Source: Gemmatimonadales bacterium | Lineage (GTDB): Bacteria > Gemmatimonadota > Gemmatimonadetes > Longimicrobiales > Gaopeijiaceae | DNA: 36,481 nucleotides | Direction: 5' to 3' | Assembly (NCBI GenBank): GCA_020344755.1 | Contig: CP070829.1 | Location: forward strand, 1,436,765-1,473,245 | Part shown: one piece after another, positions 20,001-27,227 of the stretch | How the letters are laid out: each line of letters starts with the position of its first letter | Position numbering within the stretch: position 1 is the stretch's first letter | Made by a program: the position numbers and the translations under genes | Notes under the pieces: model-generated | Databases searched by the model: none | What the model saw: only the letters and a program-made list of their open reading frames with translations | What the model was told of the DNA's origin: nothing

Positions 20001-20997
20001 CGTCGGAGATCTCCTCCAGGTGGGGACGGAGCAGGTCCGGACCGAGGGCGCAGTTGAGCCCGACGGAGAGCAGGCCCACCGCTGGGGAGGGGAGAGGACG
20101 GTGGGGATTGCCGGAGGCCGATGCGCCGATGTCCGGCCCGGCAGACGGGTCGGGCCACCGGGGTCCCTCTCCGGGGCTGTCTGGCCTTTCCTCGGTCTCA
20201 CACCACGGCGCCACGCCGCCCTCGAAGGCGGCGCCCACTCCGTGTCGAATCGAGTTGTAGAACGCCTCCGGGGTCTGGCCCGTCAGGGTCCTTCCACTCC
20301 GGTCGGTGATGGTCCCGGACACCATCACCGGCGTTGGATCTCCCCGCTCCTGCAGCACCTCGCCGATGGCGTAGAGGGCGGCCTTGGCGTTCAGGGTATC
20401 GAACACCGTCTCCACCATGAGGAGATCCGCGCCCCCGTCCAGGAGTCCCGAAGCCTGCTCCCGGTAGGCGACGCGCAGCTCCTCGAAGCCCACTGCACGG
20501 AACCCCGGATCGTTCACGTCGGGGGAGAGCGAAGCGGTCCGATTGGTGGGCCCCAGGACGCCCACGACGAAGCGGGGCTTGTCCGGCGTCCGCTCGGTCC
20601 ATGCGTCGCATGCCTCGCGGGCCAGCCGGGCCGCAGCCACGTTCAACTCGTAGGCCAGGTCTTCCAGGGCGTAGTCCGCCAGGGAGATGCGCTGGGCATT
20701 GAAGGTGTTCGTCTCCACCAGGTCCGCCCCCGCCTCCAGGTAGCGCTCGTGGATCTCCCGGATGACGTCGGGGCGCGTCAGGCTCAGGAGATCGTTCGCA
20801 CCCTGCAGGGCGTCCGGGTGCTCGGCGAAGCGGTCCCCCCGGAAGTCGTCTTCACCCAGTCGGTATCCCTGGATGACGGTCCCCATGGCCCCGTCGAGGA
20901 CCAGGATCCGCTCCCGGAGGGCCTCGAGCAGCCCGGACGCGCGCGTTGAGCCCGAAGGGTGACCCGGCAGCTCGCCGGGCGACGGATTGTCCGACAT
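17035..20997 (-). CDS. metH: cobalamin-dependent methionine synthase
   Basis: This 1320-residue enzyme transfers the methyl of 5-methyl-THF to homocysteine through methylcobalamin. The homocysteine domain (about 15-385) has zinc ligands C316, C379 and C380. The pterin domain (about 405-690) begins at [13 protein letters not shown]. The cap/B12 domain has [11 protein letters not shown], with axial His827. The AdoMet activation domain contains [11 protein letters not shown] and the late segment [10 protein letters not shown]. The ATG at 20997 follows GAGGA three bases away; a TTG at 21009 adds four residues. Unlike E. coli MetH, about 52 extra Pro/Gly/Ser/Glu-rich residues lie directly before C316. 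It leads the methionine operon and follows a structured leader. Confidence 0.96.
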   Translation of the reverse strand: MSDNPSPGELPGHPSGSTRASGLLEALRERILVLDGAMGTVIQGYRLGEDDFRGDRFAEHPDALQGANDLLSLTRPDVIREIHERYLEAGADLVETNTFNAQRISLADYALEDLAYELNVAAARLAREACDAWTERTPDKPRFVVGVLGPTNRTASLSPDVNDPGFRAVGFEELRVAYREQASGLLDGGADLLMVETVFDTLNAKAALYAIGEVLQERGDPTPVMVSGTITDRSGRTLTGQTPEAFYNSIRHGVGAAFEGGVAPWCETEERPDSPGEGPRWPDPSAGPDIGASASGNPHRPLPSPAVGLLSVGLNCALGPDLLRPHLEEISDVAECFVSCHPNAGLPNAMGEYDLSPEEMAGALEEFARSGFVNIVGGCCGTTPEHIRALAQAVQGLPPRPIPRLETRTRLSGLEAVSIGDDSLFVNVGERTNVTGSRRFRRLIAEEDYASALDVARDQVEGGAQILDVNMDEGLLDSVAAMRRFLNLMASEPDISRIPVMLDSSRWEVLEAGLRCIQGKGVVNSVSLKEGEAEFRHQARLARAYGAAVVVMAFDEKGQADTVERRVSILTRAYRILTEDLGFPPDDIILDPNIFAVATGIPEHDRYAVDFIETVRVVKRSLPHALVSGGVSNLSFSFRGSPTVREAMHSAFLYHAIHAGMDMAIVNAGALMVYDDIPADLKEAVEDVLFLRKDGATEHLTRMAEQLQGRESERKEDLSWRELPVRERLSHALVHGIDAFVEEDVEEARRQAERSLHVIEGPLMDGMNVVGDLFGDGRMFLPQVVKSARVMKKAVAYLVPFLEAEEEPGEVRKVGSVLLATVKGDVHDIGKNIVGVVLQCNGFRVVDLGVMVPAETILERAVEEGVDVVGLSGLITPSLDQMVHVSAEMERRGMSLPLLIGGATTSATHTAVKIAPTYSGTTVHVVDASRAVGVVGSLLDERGRDEYGEKIRTAQEALRERFARRRSGGPLLSLEEARVRRFAAEWREYEPAQPARPGVHRWDDYPLDELAEYIDWSPFLAAWELPGRYPEALDDPVSGTQARALMEDARRTLGTLVTGRLLTARAVLGLWPAHAAVDDVLVYQSAEAEAAARTAVAAAVRSRRPIPDGIPGLLARVPFLRQQFSKDGRPNRSLSDYVRPATEGGADWFGAFAVTAGVGLDEIVGRFEAEHDDYHAILARALADRLAEALAERLHQRVRTEFWAYAPAEGLDNDALIAETYRGIRPAPGYPACPDHPGKRVIFRLLDAPSLGMALTESCAMMPAASVAGWYLSHPDSGYFGVGRIGRDQVEDYAARAGMTLAEAEAWLSPSLGYDPGDTP
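20063..20240 (-). other. low-complexity insertion within metH homocysteine domain
   Basis: About 58 residues occupy the place where E. coli MetH has about six, between the RH of the SIRH helix and GLNCALG. The segment is dominated by Pro, Gly, Ser, Glu and Asp (for example [18 protein letters not shown]). It stays in frame, and flanking sequence resumes normally. It lies next to the zinc cysteine in linear sequence, so it probably forms a surface loop at the active-site rim. Boundaries are by eye against remembered E. coli MetH. Confidence 0.75.
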
Positions 20998-21014
20998 GGG
21001 TCCTCGCAATACAG

Positions 21015-21047
21015 AAGCCTCGGTCCGGGGGCGCGTGGACGAGGCTT
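21015..21047 (-). promoter_or_regulatory. leader hairpin just upstream of metH
   Basis: This is a perfect 8-bp inverted repeat, AAGCCTCG with CGAGGCTT, separated by 17 bases that can extend the stem by TCC/GGA with one bulge. It ends about 18 bases before the metH ATG, so it could influence ribosome access or transcript continuation. No U-tract follows, so it is not an evident intrinsic terminator. It does not match the SAM-I, SAH or cobalamin riboswitch consensus as I know them. Confidence 0.5.
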
Positions 21048-21065
21048 TGGCTGTTTAGCGTGTTT

Positions 21066-21092
21066 GCCCGGACCAGTGAGGGAAGGCCGGGC
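21066..21092 (-). promoter_or_regulatory. second leader hairpin upstream of metH, with possible closing stem
   Basis: GCCCGG and CCGGGC form a perfect 6-bp stem around a 15-base loop. An alternative outer pairing (GCG-A-TTTGC with GCAAA-CA-CGC, about 21058-21119) would enclose it, and the two pairings compete for some bases. Mutually exclusive pairings in a 5' leader are a hallmark of regulatory RNA. The identity is not established. Confidence 0.4.
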
Positions 21093-21133
21093 GGGCCGCA
21101 AGCTGCCGCAAATCGCCCCGGAGTTGTCTTTGA

Positions 21134-21162
21134 AACATAGGATTTCCGGCAGGCCGTTCCAA
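21134..21162 (-). promoter_or_regulatory. metH: possible sigma70-type promoter for the metH operon
   Basis: On the minus strand, TTGGAA (21162-21157) and TATGTT (21139-21134) are separated by 17 bases. Each box matches four of six positions of the TTGACA/TATAAT consensus. A start near 21127 would give a leader of about 130 bases containing both hairpins. The stretch is also locally less GC-rich than its surroundings. No experimental evidence; a chance match is possible. Confidence 0.4.
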
Positions 21163-21280
21163 GAGACTCCTTCCCCGGAGTCCGGCGCGCCTCCGGGACG
21201 AAGATTGGGGGAGGAGCCCGGCCTGCGCCCACGGATGGCTTCAGCCAACGGGGTACGGGCCGGACTCGGAGCGCTCCCCG

Positions 21281-22039
21281 CTACCCGCTACCCGGCCTCG
21301 GCGGGGCTCCGAATCGCAGGAGCCAGGCCGTGTCCACCCCGAAGGACCAGGTGAGCAGGACCAAGGCCAATCCCGTCACGGCGGTCGCGGCCACCGGTGG
21401 AAACGGCGGGGCCAACGCCGCCACCAGCGCGACGCCCTGGACGACGCAGACGACCTTCCGGCGCATGCTGGCGGGAAGCTCCCCGCGCAGTGCGGGCACG
21501 AACCATCCCGCGGCCACGAAGAGGTAGCGCATGGCCCCCACGAGAAGCACCCATGCCGGAGCCTGACCGCTCTGCCACACGAGAGCGGACAACGCGAGGA
21601 TGAGGACCGCGTCCGATTCCATGTCGAAGCGCGCCCCGAACGGGGTACAGGAATCGGTGCGGCGAGCTACCCAGCCGTCCAGGCCGTCGAGCGCCAAGGC
21701 CAGCCCGGCCAGGGCAACGACCCACCAGCGCCCTGCGGGTCCCCATGCACCGGAATTGAAGAGCAGTCCGACCACCGGGAGGATCAGCACCACCCGGGCC
21801 AGGGTCACCCGATTGGCGGCCCCGAGCCCGCTCCGCTCCGGTCCGGTCGACGACAGGCCCCCGAGGATCATCCCGGAAGCCGCGGCGTACAGAGCGGTCA
21901 CCTGCACGACGAACCCCGTGGGAAGGGCGAGGGCCGAGGCCACGGCGACGGCCCCACCCACGGCGAAGGGGAGTCCCAATAGGAGCTCCACGGCCACGGG
22001 CCGGAGGGCGACCTGCCAGGAGGAGACGGAAGTGGACAT
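21281..22039 (-). CDS. CDP-alcohol phosphatidyltransferase family protein
   Basis: This 252-residue multi-pass membrane enzyme carries the complete family signature DGLDGWVAR, then FGARFDMESD: D-x2-D-G-x2-A-R-x8-G-x3-D-x3-D. It should move a phosphatidyl-type group from a CDP-linked donor to an alcohol. About seven hydrophobic helices are visible; the first two precede the catalytic domain as an extra N-terminal pair compared with PgsA. Its ATG shares CATG with the start of the divergent dehydrogenase gene. A GAGGTG lies 12 bases upstream of the start. The acceptor alcohol is unknown. Its position suggests membership in the adjacent cluster rather than general phospholipid synthesis, but this is inference. 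Confidence 0.88.
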   Translation of the reverse strand: MSTSVSSWQVALRPVAVELLLGLPFAVGGAVAVASALALPTGFVVQVTALYAAASGMILGGLSSTGPERSGLGAANRVTLARVVLILPVVGLLFNSGAWGPAGRWWVVALAGLALALDGLDGWVARRTDSCTPFGARFDMESDAVLILALSALVWQSGQAPAWVLLVGAMRYLFVAAGWFVPALRGELPASMRRKVVCVVQGVALVAALAPPFPPVAATAVTGLALVLLTWSFGVDTAWLLRFGAPPRPGSG

Positions 22040-22040
22040 G
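22037..22040. other. shared CATG: overlapping divergent start codons
   Basis: Minus-strand ATG 22039-22037 and plus-strand ATG 22038-22040 share two bases. Both frames have plausible ribosome-binding sequences: GGAAG five bases upstream on the plus side and GAGGTG twelve bases upstream on the minus side. Each gene's promoter must therefore sit inside the other gene or its leader. Confidence 0.75.
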
Positions 22041-23030
22041 GCTGATCAGAACACCTCGACGGCGTTCTGGGTCCGCGAGCCCGGAGCCGGGGAGCTCCGC
22101 GAGGTTTCGCTGAGGGAGCCCGGAGTCGGAGAGGTTCGGGTCCGCGCCCTCTACTCCGGAATCTCGAGGGGGACCGAGACCCTGGTCTACCGCGGGGCAG
22201 TCCCCGCGACCCAGCACGAGGTCATGCGTTGTCCCTTCCAGGAGGGCGACTTCCCAGGACCGGTGAAGTACGGATACATGAGTGTGGGGGTCGTGGAGGC
22301 CGGAGTCGGGCCGGAGGCGACCGCGCTGGAGGGTCGGACCGTGTTCTGCCTCCATCCCCACCAGGACCGATACGTGGTTCCTGCGGCGTCCGTCGTGCCT
22401 CTTCCCGAGGGCCTCCCGCCCGGGCGGGCCGTGTTGGCGGCCAACATGGAGACCGCGGTCAACGGTGTCTGGGACGGAGCGCCCGGACTGGGGGACCGCG
22501 TCGTGGTGGTGGGAGCGGGTGTGGTAGGCCTCCTGACCGCCTGGCTCACCCGCCGTATTCCGGGGGTGGAGCTGACGGTGGTGGACCCGAATTCGGCCCG
22601 TGAGAGGCCCGCCGACGCACTGGGACTCACCCTGGCGAGCGCGGTGCCCGCCGACATGAACGCGGACCTGGTCTTCCACGCCAGTGGGAACCCGGCCGGT
22701 CTGGCCGACGCCCTGAGCGCAGCGGGTCAGGACGCCACCGTCGTGGAGTTGAGCTGGTTCGGGAGCCAGACCGTGCCCCTTCCGCTGGGAGGTCCGTTCC
22801 ACCCCCGGCGGACCACGCTTCGGAGCAGCCAGGTGGGCCGGATCCCTCCGGATCGGGCGCCCCGGTGGGACCACCGACGGCGGATGGCGCTGGCCCTTGG
22901 GCTGCTCCAGGACCCGGCCCTGGACGCGCTTATCACCGGCGAGAGCTCCTTCGGCGATCTCCCGGCCCTGATGGAACGTCTCGCCGCCAGCGGTGAAGAC
23001 ACCCTCTGCCATCGGATCCGGTATCCCTGA
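22038..23030 (+). CDS. BchC-like medium-chain dehydrogenase/reductase
   Basis: This 330-residue NAD(P)-dependent MDR-type oxidoreductase has a GroES-like N-terminal half with SGISRGTETLVYRG and VKYGYMSVGVVEAG. The nucleotide-binding motif is VVVVGAGVVGLLTA (GxGxxG). The later segments HASGNPAGLADAL and VELSWFG resemble the BchC/zinc-binding dehydrogenase branch. The four-cysteine structural zinc lobe of alcohol dehydrogenases is absent, and a classical C/H/C catalytic zinc set is not evident; FCLHPHQ is the only Cys/His-rich motif. Photosynthesis genes are not nearby, so bacteriochlorophyll synthesis is unlikely. It is the first gene of a plus-strand operon with the PTPS homologue. I infer a redox step on a cluster intermediate. 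Confidence 0.82.
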   Translation: MADQNTSTAFWVREPGAGELREVSLREPGVGEVRVRALYSGISRGTETLVYRGAVPATQHEVMRCPFQEGDFPGPVKYGYMSVGVVEAGVGPEATALEGRTVFCLHPHQDRYVVPAASVVPLPEGLPPGRAVLAANMETAVNGVWDGAPGLGDRVVVVGAGVVGLLTAWLTRRIPGVELTVVDPNSARERPADALGLTLASAVPADMNADLVFHASGNPAGLADALSAAGQDATVVELSWFGSQTVPLPLGGPFHPRRTTLRSSQVGRIPPDRAPRWDHRRRMALALGLLQDPALDALITGESSFGDLPALMERLAASGEDTLCHRIRYP

Positions 23031-23108
23031 GGGGTCCGGCAACGGGAGACCCGCTCCAACGACTCTCCGGGACGAATCGGCACTGCACACCACTGGAAGG
23101 GGATTCCC

Positions 23109-23510
23109 GTGTACAAACTCAACGTCCGTGACCACTTCATGATCGCCCACTCGTTCCGAGGGGAAGCGTTCGGTCCGGCGCAGCGCCTTCACGGCGCCAC
23201 CTACGTGGTGGACGCCACCTTCAAGCGTTCCGAGCTGGATGCCGACGGGTTGGTGGTGGACATCGCCCTGGCGGGGAGGCGACTGAAGGAGGTGCTGGAC
23301 GTGCTCAACTATCGAAACCTGGACGAACTTCCCGACTTCGAGGGGCGGAACACCACCACGGAGTTCCTCGCTCGCGAGATCCATCGGCGGCTGGCGGAGG
23401 CCGTTCGCGCCGGCGACCTGGGCCATGGGGCGCGGGGGTGCAGCTCCCTCGAGGTGACTCTCCGGGAATCCCACGTGGCGTGGGCCAGCTACGAGGGGCC
23501 CGTTCGGTGA
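23109..23510 (+). CDS. PTPS/QueD-fold protein lacking the canonical catalytic residues
   Basis: This 133-residue tunnel-fold protein belongs to the 6-pyruvoyl-tetrahydropterin / 6-carboxytetrahydropterin synthase family. H14 (IAHSF) and H28 (RLHG) occupy two zinc positions, but the third His of the usual HGH is A30. The catalytic Cys position is A24, and the Asp-His pair of LDHxxLN is N67-Y68. The NTTTEF segment and Glu120, which anchors the pterin ring in the family, are kept. It therefore probably binds a pterin- or pyrimidine-like ring but cannot use standard chemistry. The start is GTG 23109 after GGAAGGGG. It lies between a dehydrogenase and a glycosyltransferase. Confidence 0.88.
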   Translation: MYKLNVRDHFMIAHSFRGEAFGPAQRLHGATYVVDATFKRSELDADGLVVDIALAGRRLKEVLDVLNYRNLDELPDFEGRNTTTEFLAREIHRRLAEAVRAGDLGHGARGCSSLEVTLRESHVAWASYEGPVR

Positions 23511-23535
23511 GGTCCGGGTCCCGGAGTCATCGGCG

Positions 23536-24639
23536 GTGAATCGCCGAATCCACTTCGTGGTTCCCGGATCCCTGGAGCAGCGCACCGGGGGATACCTCTA
23601 CGACGCCCACATGGTGGCGGGGCTTCGTGAGCGGGGCTGGTCGGTGACCGTGCACGGGCTCGACGGCACCTTCCCGATCGCGGACGAGGTCAGCCGGAGG
23701 AGTCTCGCCTCCGCTCTGGAGTCCATCTGCGACGGCGCCACGGTGGTTCTGGACGGCCTGGCCATGGGCGGGCTTCCGGATCCGCTGTCTCATCACCGGG
23801 ACCGTCTTCGGCTGGTCGGGCTGGTGCATCATCCCCTGGCCGATGAGACCGGGTTGACCGGCCGGGAGCAGGCCCGGTTGGAGAAGCTGGAGCGAGTCGC
23901 ATTGTCCGCGGTCGACGGTGTGGTCACGACGAGCCTCTTCACGCTGCGGCGCCTGGAGGAATTCGGCGTGCCCGTGGACCGCATGCGTTCGGTGATACCG
24001 GGTACCGAATCACCGGCGTCTTGGCCGGGAATGAGGGGGGTGGAACCGACCAGCGCGCCCCTGCCGCAGGAGCCGGTTCTACTCTGTGTGGGGACGATGA
24101 TCCCGCGGAAAGGGCAGGACGTCCTGATCGAGGCGCTGGCGGAGCTCGCCTCCCATCCGTGGCAGTGTGTCTGCGTGGGCAGCCTCGACCGAGATCCGGA
24201 GTTCTCCCTTCGCGTCCGAGACCTCCTCGCGAAACACGGGCTCCAGGGCCGCGTTCGACTCACCGGCGAGCTCGCCGGTGAGCAGCTCCTTCACTGGTAC
24301 CGGACCGCGAGCCTCTTCGTCCTCCCCTCCCACTACGAGGGGTATGGAATGGCGCTCACGGAAGCGCTCCAGCACGGGCTTCCGGTGGTGAGCACCACGG
24401 GCGGTGCCATCCCCCACACCGTACCTGCGGGGACCGGGATCCTGGTGCCTCCGGGGGACAGCGGGGCGTTGGCCGCCGCCATTCGAAGCCTGCTCACGGA
24501 CCCGGTGGGTCGGGCCGCCTGTGCCGCCGAGGCGCGTGCCCACGCGGCGACGCTTCCGGACTGGAGCACCCAGGTGGATGCCTTCGGTCGCGCGGTCCTG
24601 GAGTTGTCCGGGGCCCGGTCCGACGAGGAGACGTCTTGA
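23536..24639 (+). CDS. GT4-family glycosyltransferase
   Basis: This 367-residue GT-B enzyme has an N-terminal acceptor domain (RIHFVVPGSLEQRTGGYLYD contains the glycine-rich loop) and a C-terminal Rossmann domain starting near VLLCVGTMIPRKGQDVLIEA. The nucleotide-sugar signature EGYGMALTEAL (E-x7-E) and GLPVVSTTGGAIPH are present, typical of retaining GT4 enzymes. No membrane segment is obvious. The GTG start at 23536 lies 25 bases after the PTPS stop; the ribosome-binding site is weak. The stop overlaps the next gene by TTGA. It probably glycosylates the cluster product or a lipid carrier; donor and acceptor are unknown. Confidence 0.92.
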   Translation: MNRRIHFVVPGSLEQRTGGYLYDAHMVAGLRERGWSVTVHGLDGTFPIADEVSRRSLASALESICDGATVVLDGLAMGGLPDPLSHHRDRLRLVGLVHHPLADETGLTGREQARLEKLERVALSAVDGVVTTSLFTLRRLEEFGVPVDRMRSVIPGTESPASWPGMRGVEPTSAPLPQEPVLLCVGTMIPRKGQDVLIEALAELASHPWQCVCVGSLDRDPEFSLRVRDLLAKHGLQGRVRLTGELAGEQLLHWYRTASLFVLPSHYEGYGMALTEALQHGLPVVSTTGGAIPHTVPAGTGILVPPGDSGALAAAIRSLLTDPVGRAACAAEARAHAATLPDWSTQVDAFGRAVLELSGARSDEETS

Positions 24640-25457
24640 GCGACCGCCCAGCGGACCGGTTCGACGCCGGCTGGCTTGGTCTTCGGGAGCCGGTGGACCA
24701 CCGGTCGCGGCACGAACCGTTCGTCACCCTGTTGGAGGCCGAGGGACGGACGCGGGGTTGGCGATCCGTTCTGGACCTGGGAGGCGGTACGGGGTCCAAC
24801 CTTCGGTACCTGGGCTCCCGGCTCCGGTGGGCCGAGTCCTGGTGCGTCCTCGACCATGATCCCCAGCTCCTGGCCCGGGTGCACACGTTCGGCCCCACTC
24901 CGGTCCGAACGCTCCTCGGCGACCTGGCCCAGGAGGGCATCGAGGCGGTGCAGGAGGCGGACCTGGTGACGGGTTCCGCCCTTCTCGACCTGGTCTCGCG
25001 CGAGTGGCTGGTTGAGCTGGCGGCGCGGTGTGCCGGCCGCGGTGCGGGGGTGCTTTTCACCCTGAACTACGATGGCTCCGTGGCGCTTCACGGCCGTGGG
25101 GAGGACCCGGGCGACGCCTTCGTCGTGGACGCCGTGAACGAGCACCAGACCGGCGAGAAGGGGATGGGGCCCGCTCTCGGACCCACCGCCACGCCAGTGG
25201 CCGTGGAGGTCTTCGAAGCCGTGGGATACAGGTGTGTCACCGCCCCCTCGCCCTGGATCCTCTCCGGCGCAGCGGATGCCCGCCTGGCACGGCTGCTCAT
25301 GGAGGGGTGGGTGGAAGCCGCAGAGGCGCTCCACCCGGCGGAGGCCTCCCGCCTGCGGGCCTGGCTGGCGCGGCGGTGCGAGGAGTTCCCCGGTGGCCTG
25401 GAGATCACCGTGGGGCACCAGGATCTCCTGGCGTTCCCCGACCCCGCCGGCCGATGA
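24636..25457 (+). CDS. class I SAM-dependent methyltransferase
   Basis: This 273-residue protein has the SAM-binding motif I VLDLGGGTGSNLRYL, then an acidic motif II (WCVLDHDPQLLARV) and LLGDLAQEGIEA. VTGSALLDLVS sits at the motif IV position. The C-terminal half carries a substrate-binding extension of about 100 residues. The start is TTG 24636, whose last two bases lie in the GT4 stop codon (TTGA overlap), with GAGGAGACG just upstream. Coupling to the glycosyltransferase suggests that both act on the same product. It is cytoplasmic and probably an O- or N-methyltransferase; the target is not identifiable. Confidence 0.88.
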   Translation: MSDRPADRFDAGWLGLREPVDHRSRHEPFVTLLEAEGRTRGWRSVLDLGGGTGSNLRYLGSRLRWAESWCVLDHDPQLLARVHTFGPTPVRTLLGDLAQEGIEAVQEADLVTGSALLDLVSREWLVELAARCAGRGAGVLFTLNYDGSVALHGRGEDPGDAFVVDAVNEHQTGEKGMGPALGPTATPVAVEVFEAVGYRCVTAPSPWILSGAADARLARLLMEGWVEAAEALHPAEASRLRAWLARRCEEFPGGLEITVGHQDLLAFPDPAGR

Positions 25458-26497
25458 CGAGATCCTCCGGCGCGATGCGGTTTCTGATCCGGGCGTTGGT
25501 CAGTCTGAGCCTGCTGGCCGCGGTGGGATTCCTGCTGGACGGGGGGGAGATCGTCGGCCGGCTCCGGGCGATGCACCCGGGATGGGTCACCGCGGCCCTC
25601 GCCCTGTCCGTCCTCCAGGTGGTGGCGTCGGCGTGGCGCTGGCGGTACACCGTCGGTCGCCTCGGTGGAAATCTCTCCCTCTCCCGCGCGGTGCCCGAGT
25701 ACTACCTCGCCGCCTTTCTGAACCAGCTCCTTCCGGGCGGAGTGCTTGGAGACGTCGCCAGGGCCTGGCGGCATGCCCGCGACGCGGCTTCGGAGGGTGA
25801 CCGGGACCACGGCGGCCGCGCCGTCAGCGCGGTGATCCTGGAACGGGTTTCCGGCCAGGTCGTGATGGCGGGCGTGGCTGGGGTCTCGGTGCTCCTCCTG
25901 CTCCGCGCGTCGGGGACCGGCGCGTCGGTCTGGGTCGGTCTGGCGGTGGTGGCCACGTCGCTCCTGGCCGCCGGGCCGCTCTGGCGACGTCTCCGGGCCG
26001 TTCCACTCCTGGCCCGGGTCGCCGACGACCTACGGAGGGGTCTCGTGGACGGAGGTGCCCTCGCCGTCCAGCTCTGCACCTCCCTCTTCGTCGTGGGGAG
26101 CTATCTGGCGATCTACCTCCTGAGTGCGGCGGCCATCGGTGTGGACACCCCTTGGCACGTCCTGGCCCCCCTGGTGGCACCGGTCCTGCTCACCATGCTC
26201 CTCCCCGTGTCCGTGGCCGGGTGGGGAGTCCGGGAGGCCGCCGCCGCCCTCCTCTGGGGGGCGGTGGGACTGGCGCCGGCAGAGGGCGTGGCGATTTCGG
26301 TCGCCTACGGGGTCCTGGTCCTGCTGGCGAGCCTGCCCGGAGGGGCCGTCCTTGCCCTCACGCTCCGGACCCGGCGAGGTCGAAGTCGAAGAGGAGATCC
26401 GTCCCCAGATGGAAGTGACGTGCCGGCGGGCGCATCGCCTCATCCAGCGTCTCGATGGGAGGGAGCTGAATTCCCGGCCGGCCGGAGCCCAGGATAA
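25454..26497 (+). CDS. flippase-like membrane protein (lysylphosphatidylglycerol synthase TM/UPF0104 family)
   Basis: This 347-residue integral membrane protein has about eight hydrophobic helices and the family features AWRWRYTVGRLGGNLSL and YYLAAFLNQLLPGGVLGDVARAWR near residues 55-105, and VSVAGWGVREAAAALLWG near 255. Members are related to the membrane half of MprF and are often thought to translocate lipid-linked or amphipathic molecules. The ATG overlaps the methyltransferase stop (ATGA). A charged tail of about 42 residues after the last helix lies wholly antisense to the 3' end of the RibD-like gene (140-base overlap). That tail has no recognised domain. It probably exports the product made by the preceding cytoplasmic enzymes. 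Confidence 0.85.
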   Translation: MTRSSGAMRFLIRALVSLSLLAAVGFLLDGGEIVGRLRAMHPGWVTAALALSVLQVVASAWRWRYTVGRLGGNLSLSRAVPEYYLAAFLNQLLPGGVLGDVARAWRHARDAASEGDRDHGGRAVSAVILERVSGQVVMAGVAGVSVLLLLRASGTGASVWVGLAVVATSLLAAGPLWRRLRAVPLLARVADDLRRGLVDGGALAVQLCTSLFVVGSYLAIYLLSAAAIGVDTPWHVLAPLVAPVLLTMLLPVSVAGWGVREAAAALLWGAVGLAPAEGVAISVAYGVLVLLASLPGGAVLALTLRTRRGRSRRGDPSPDGSDVPAGASPHPASRWEGAEFPAGRSPG

Positions 26498-27227
26498 GCG
26501 GAGCCACCGAGAGGTGTAGCCGATCCAGCGCCCCCGCCGCCAGAAACCTCGAGACCGTCACGCCGCCGCCCTCCACCAGTACCCGAGGGAGACCTCGGTC
26601 CGCCAACATCGACACCACGTCGAGGGGCTCGAAGCCTCCTCCCGGTGCCACCGGAAGCCGAATAGTGTCGACCCCTGGGAGGTTGATGTCCGATTCCGGA
26701 GCGGGGGATCGAACCCAAAGGGTGGGCGCCGCTCCATCGCGAAAGACGTTGCGCTCTCGGCTGGACCGTCCGGAGGGATCCAGAACCACACGGACGGGAT
26801 TCGGGCCCGGCACCTTCCGAACCGTGAGACGGGGGTCGTCGGCCTCCACGGTGGCCGCTCCCACGACCACGGCGTCGGCCAGGGCGCGGAGCCGGTGGAG
26901 GCGTTTGATGTCCTCGGGGCCGTTGATGTAGTGCGAATGCCCCGAACGGGTGGCGATCCGGCCATCCACGCTCTGCCCCAGCTGACCCACCACGAAGGCG
27001 GATCGACGCCTCAGCGGGAGAAGGAGATCCAGGAGGGTGGCGGCCTCCGGGTTCGCCGCCGGATCCGTCGTCCAGCCACCGGAGTCGAGGATACGAAGGC
27101 GCGTTCCCGAGCCACTGTCCCGGTATTCGTCGGCACCGGGACGCAACCCCTGGAGGAGCCGCCAAGCGGCTTCGGCCGTCAGGGGTCCGCTGGGGCGTGT
27201 CGCGCCGGTACCGGTCTCAGAGGTCAC
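26358..27227 (-). CDS. RibD C-terminal-type (pyrimidine) reductase
   Basis: The protein has 289 residues. An N-terminal extension of about 75 residues has no deaminase motif. The reductase fold then begins at VGQLGQSVDGRIATRSGHS. HRLRALADAVVVGAATVEADDPRLTVR is the NADPH/substrate-binding core. VLVEGGGVTVSRFLAAGALDRLHLS is the conserved late motif. It resembles the enzyme that reduces the ribosyl group of diaminopyrimidinone ribotide in riboflavin synthesis, but it lacks the zinc deaminase half of full-length RibD. The start is GTG 27227, overlapping the creatininase gene by 11 bases. Its neighbourhood suggests a dedicated pathway rather than the main riboflavin operon. The substrate is inferred only. 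Confidence 0.9.
   Translation of the reverse strand: MTSETGTGATRPSGPLTAEAAWRLLQGLRPGADEYRDSGSGTRLRILDSGGWTTDPAANPEAATLLDLLLPLRRRSAFVVGQLGQSVDGRIATRSGHSHYINGPEDIKRLHRLRALADAVVVGAATVEADDPRLTVRKVPGPNPVRVVLDPSGRSSRERNVFRDGAAPTLWVRSPAPESDINLPGVDTIRLPVAPGGGFEPLDVVSMLADRGLPRVLVEGGGVTVSRFLAAGALDRLHLSVAPLILGSGRPGIQLPPIETLDEAMRPPARHFHLGTDLLFDFDLAGSGA

Noticed and set aside
14161..20997. Tandem duplication of MTHFR domains by recent copying
   Set aside because: The two barrels differ strongly in sequence and motif detail, so they are old paralogues.
20998..21280. Cobalamin or SAH riboswitch upstream of metH
   Set aside because: The B12-box core and the SAH-riboswitch conserved core were not found by eye; kept only as an unclassified structured leader.
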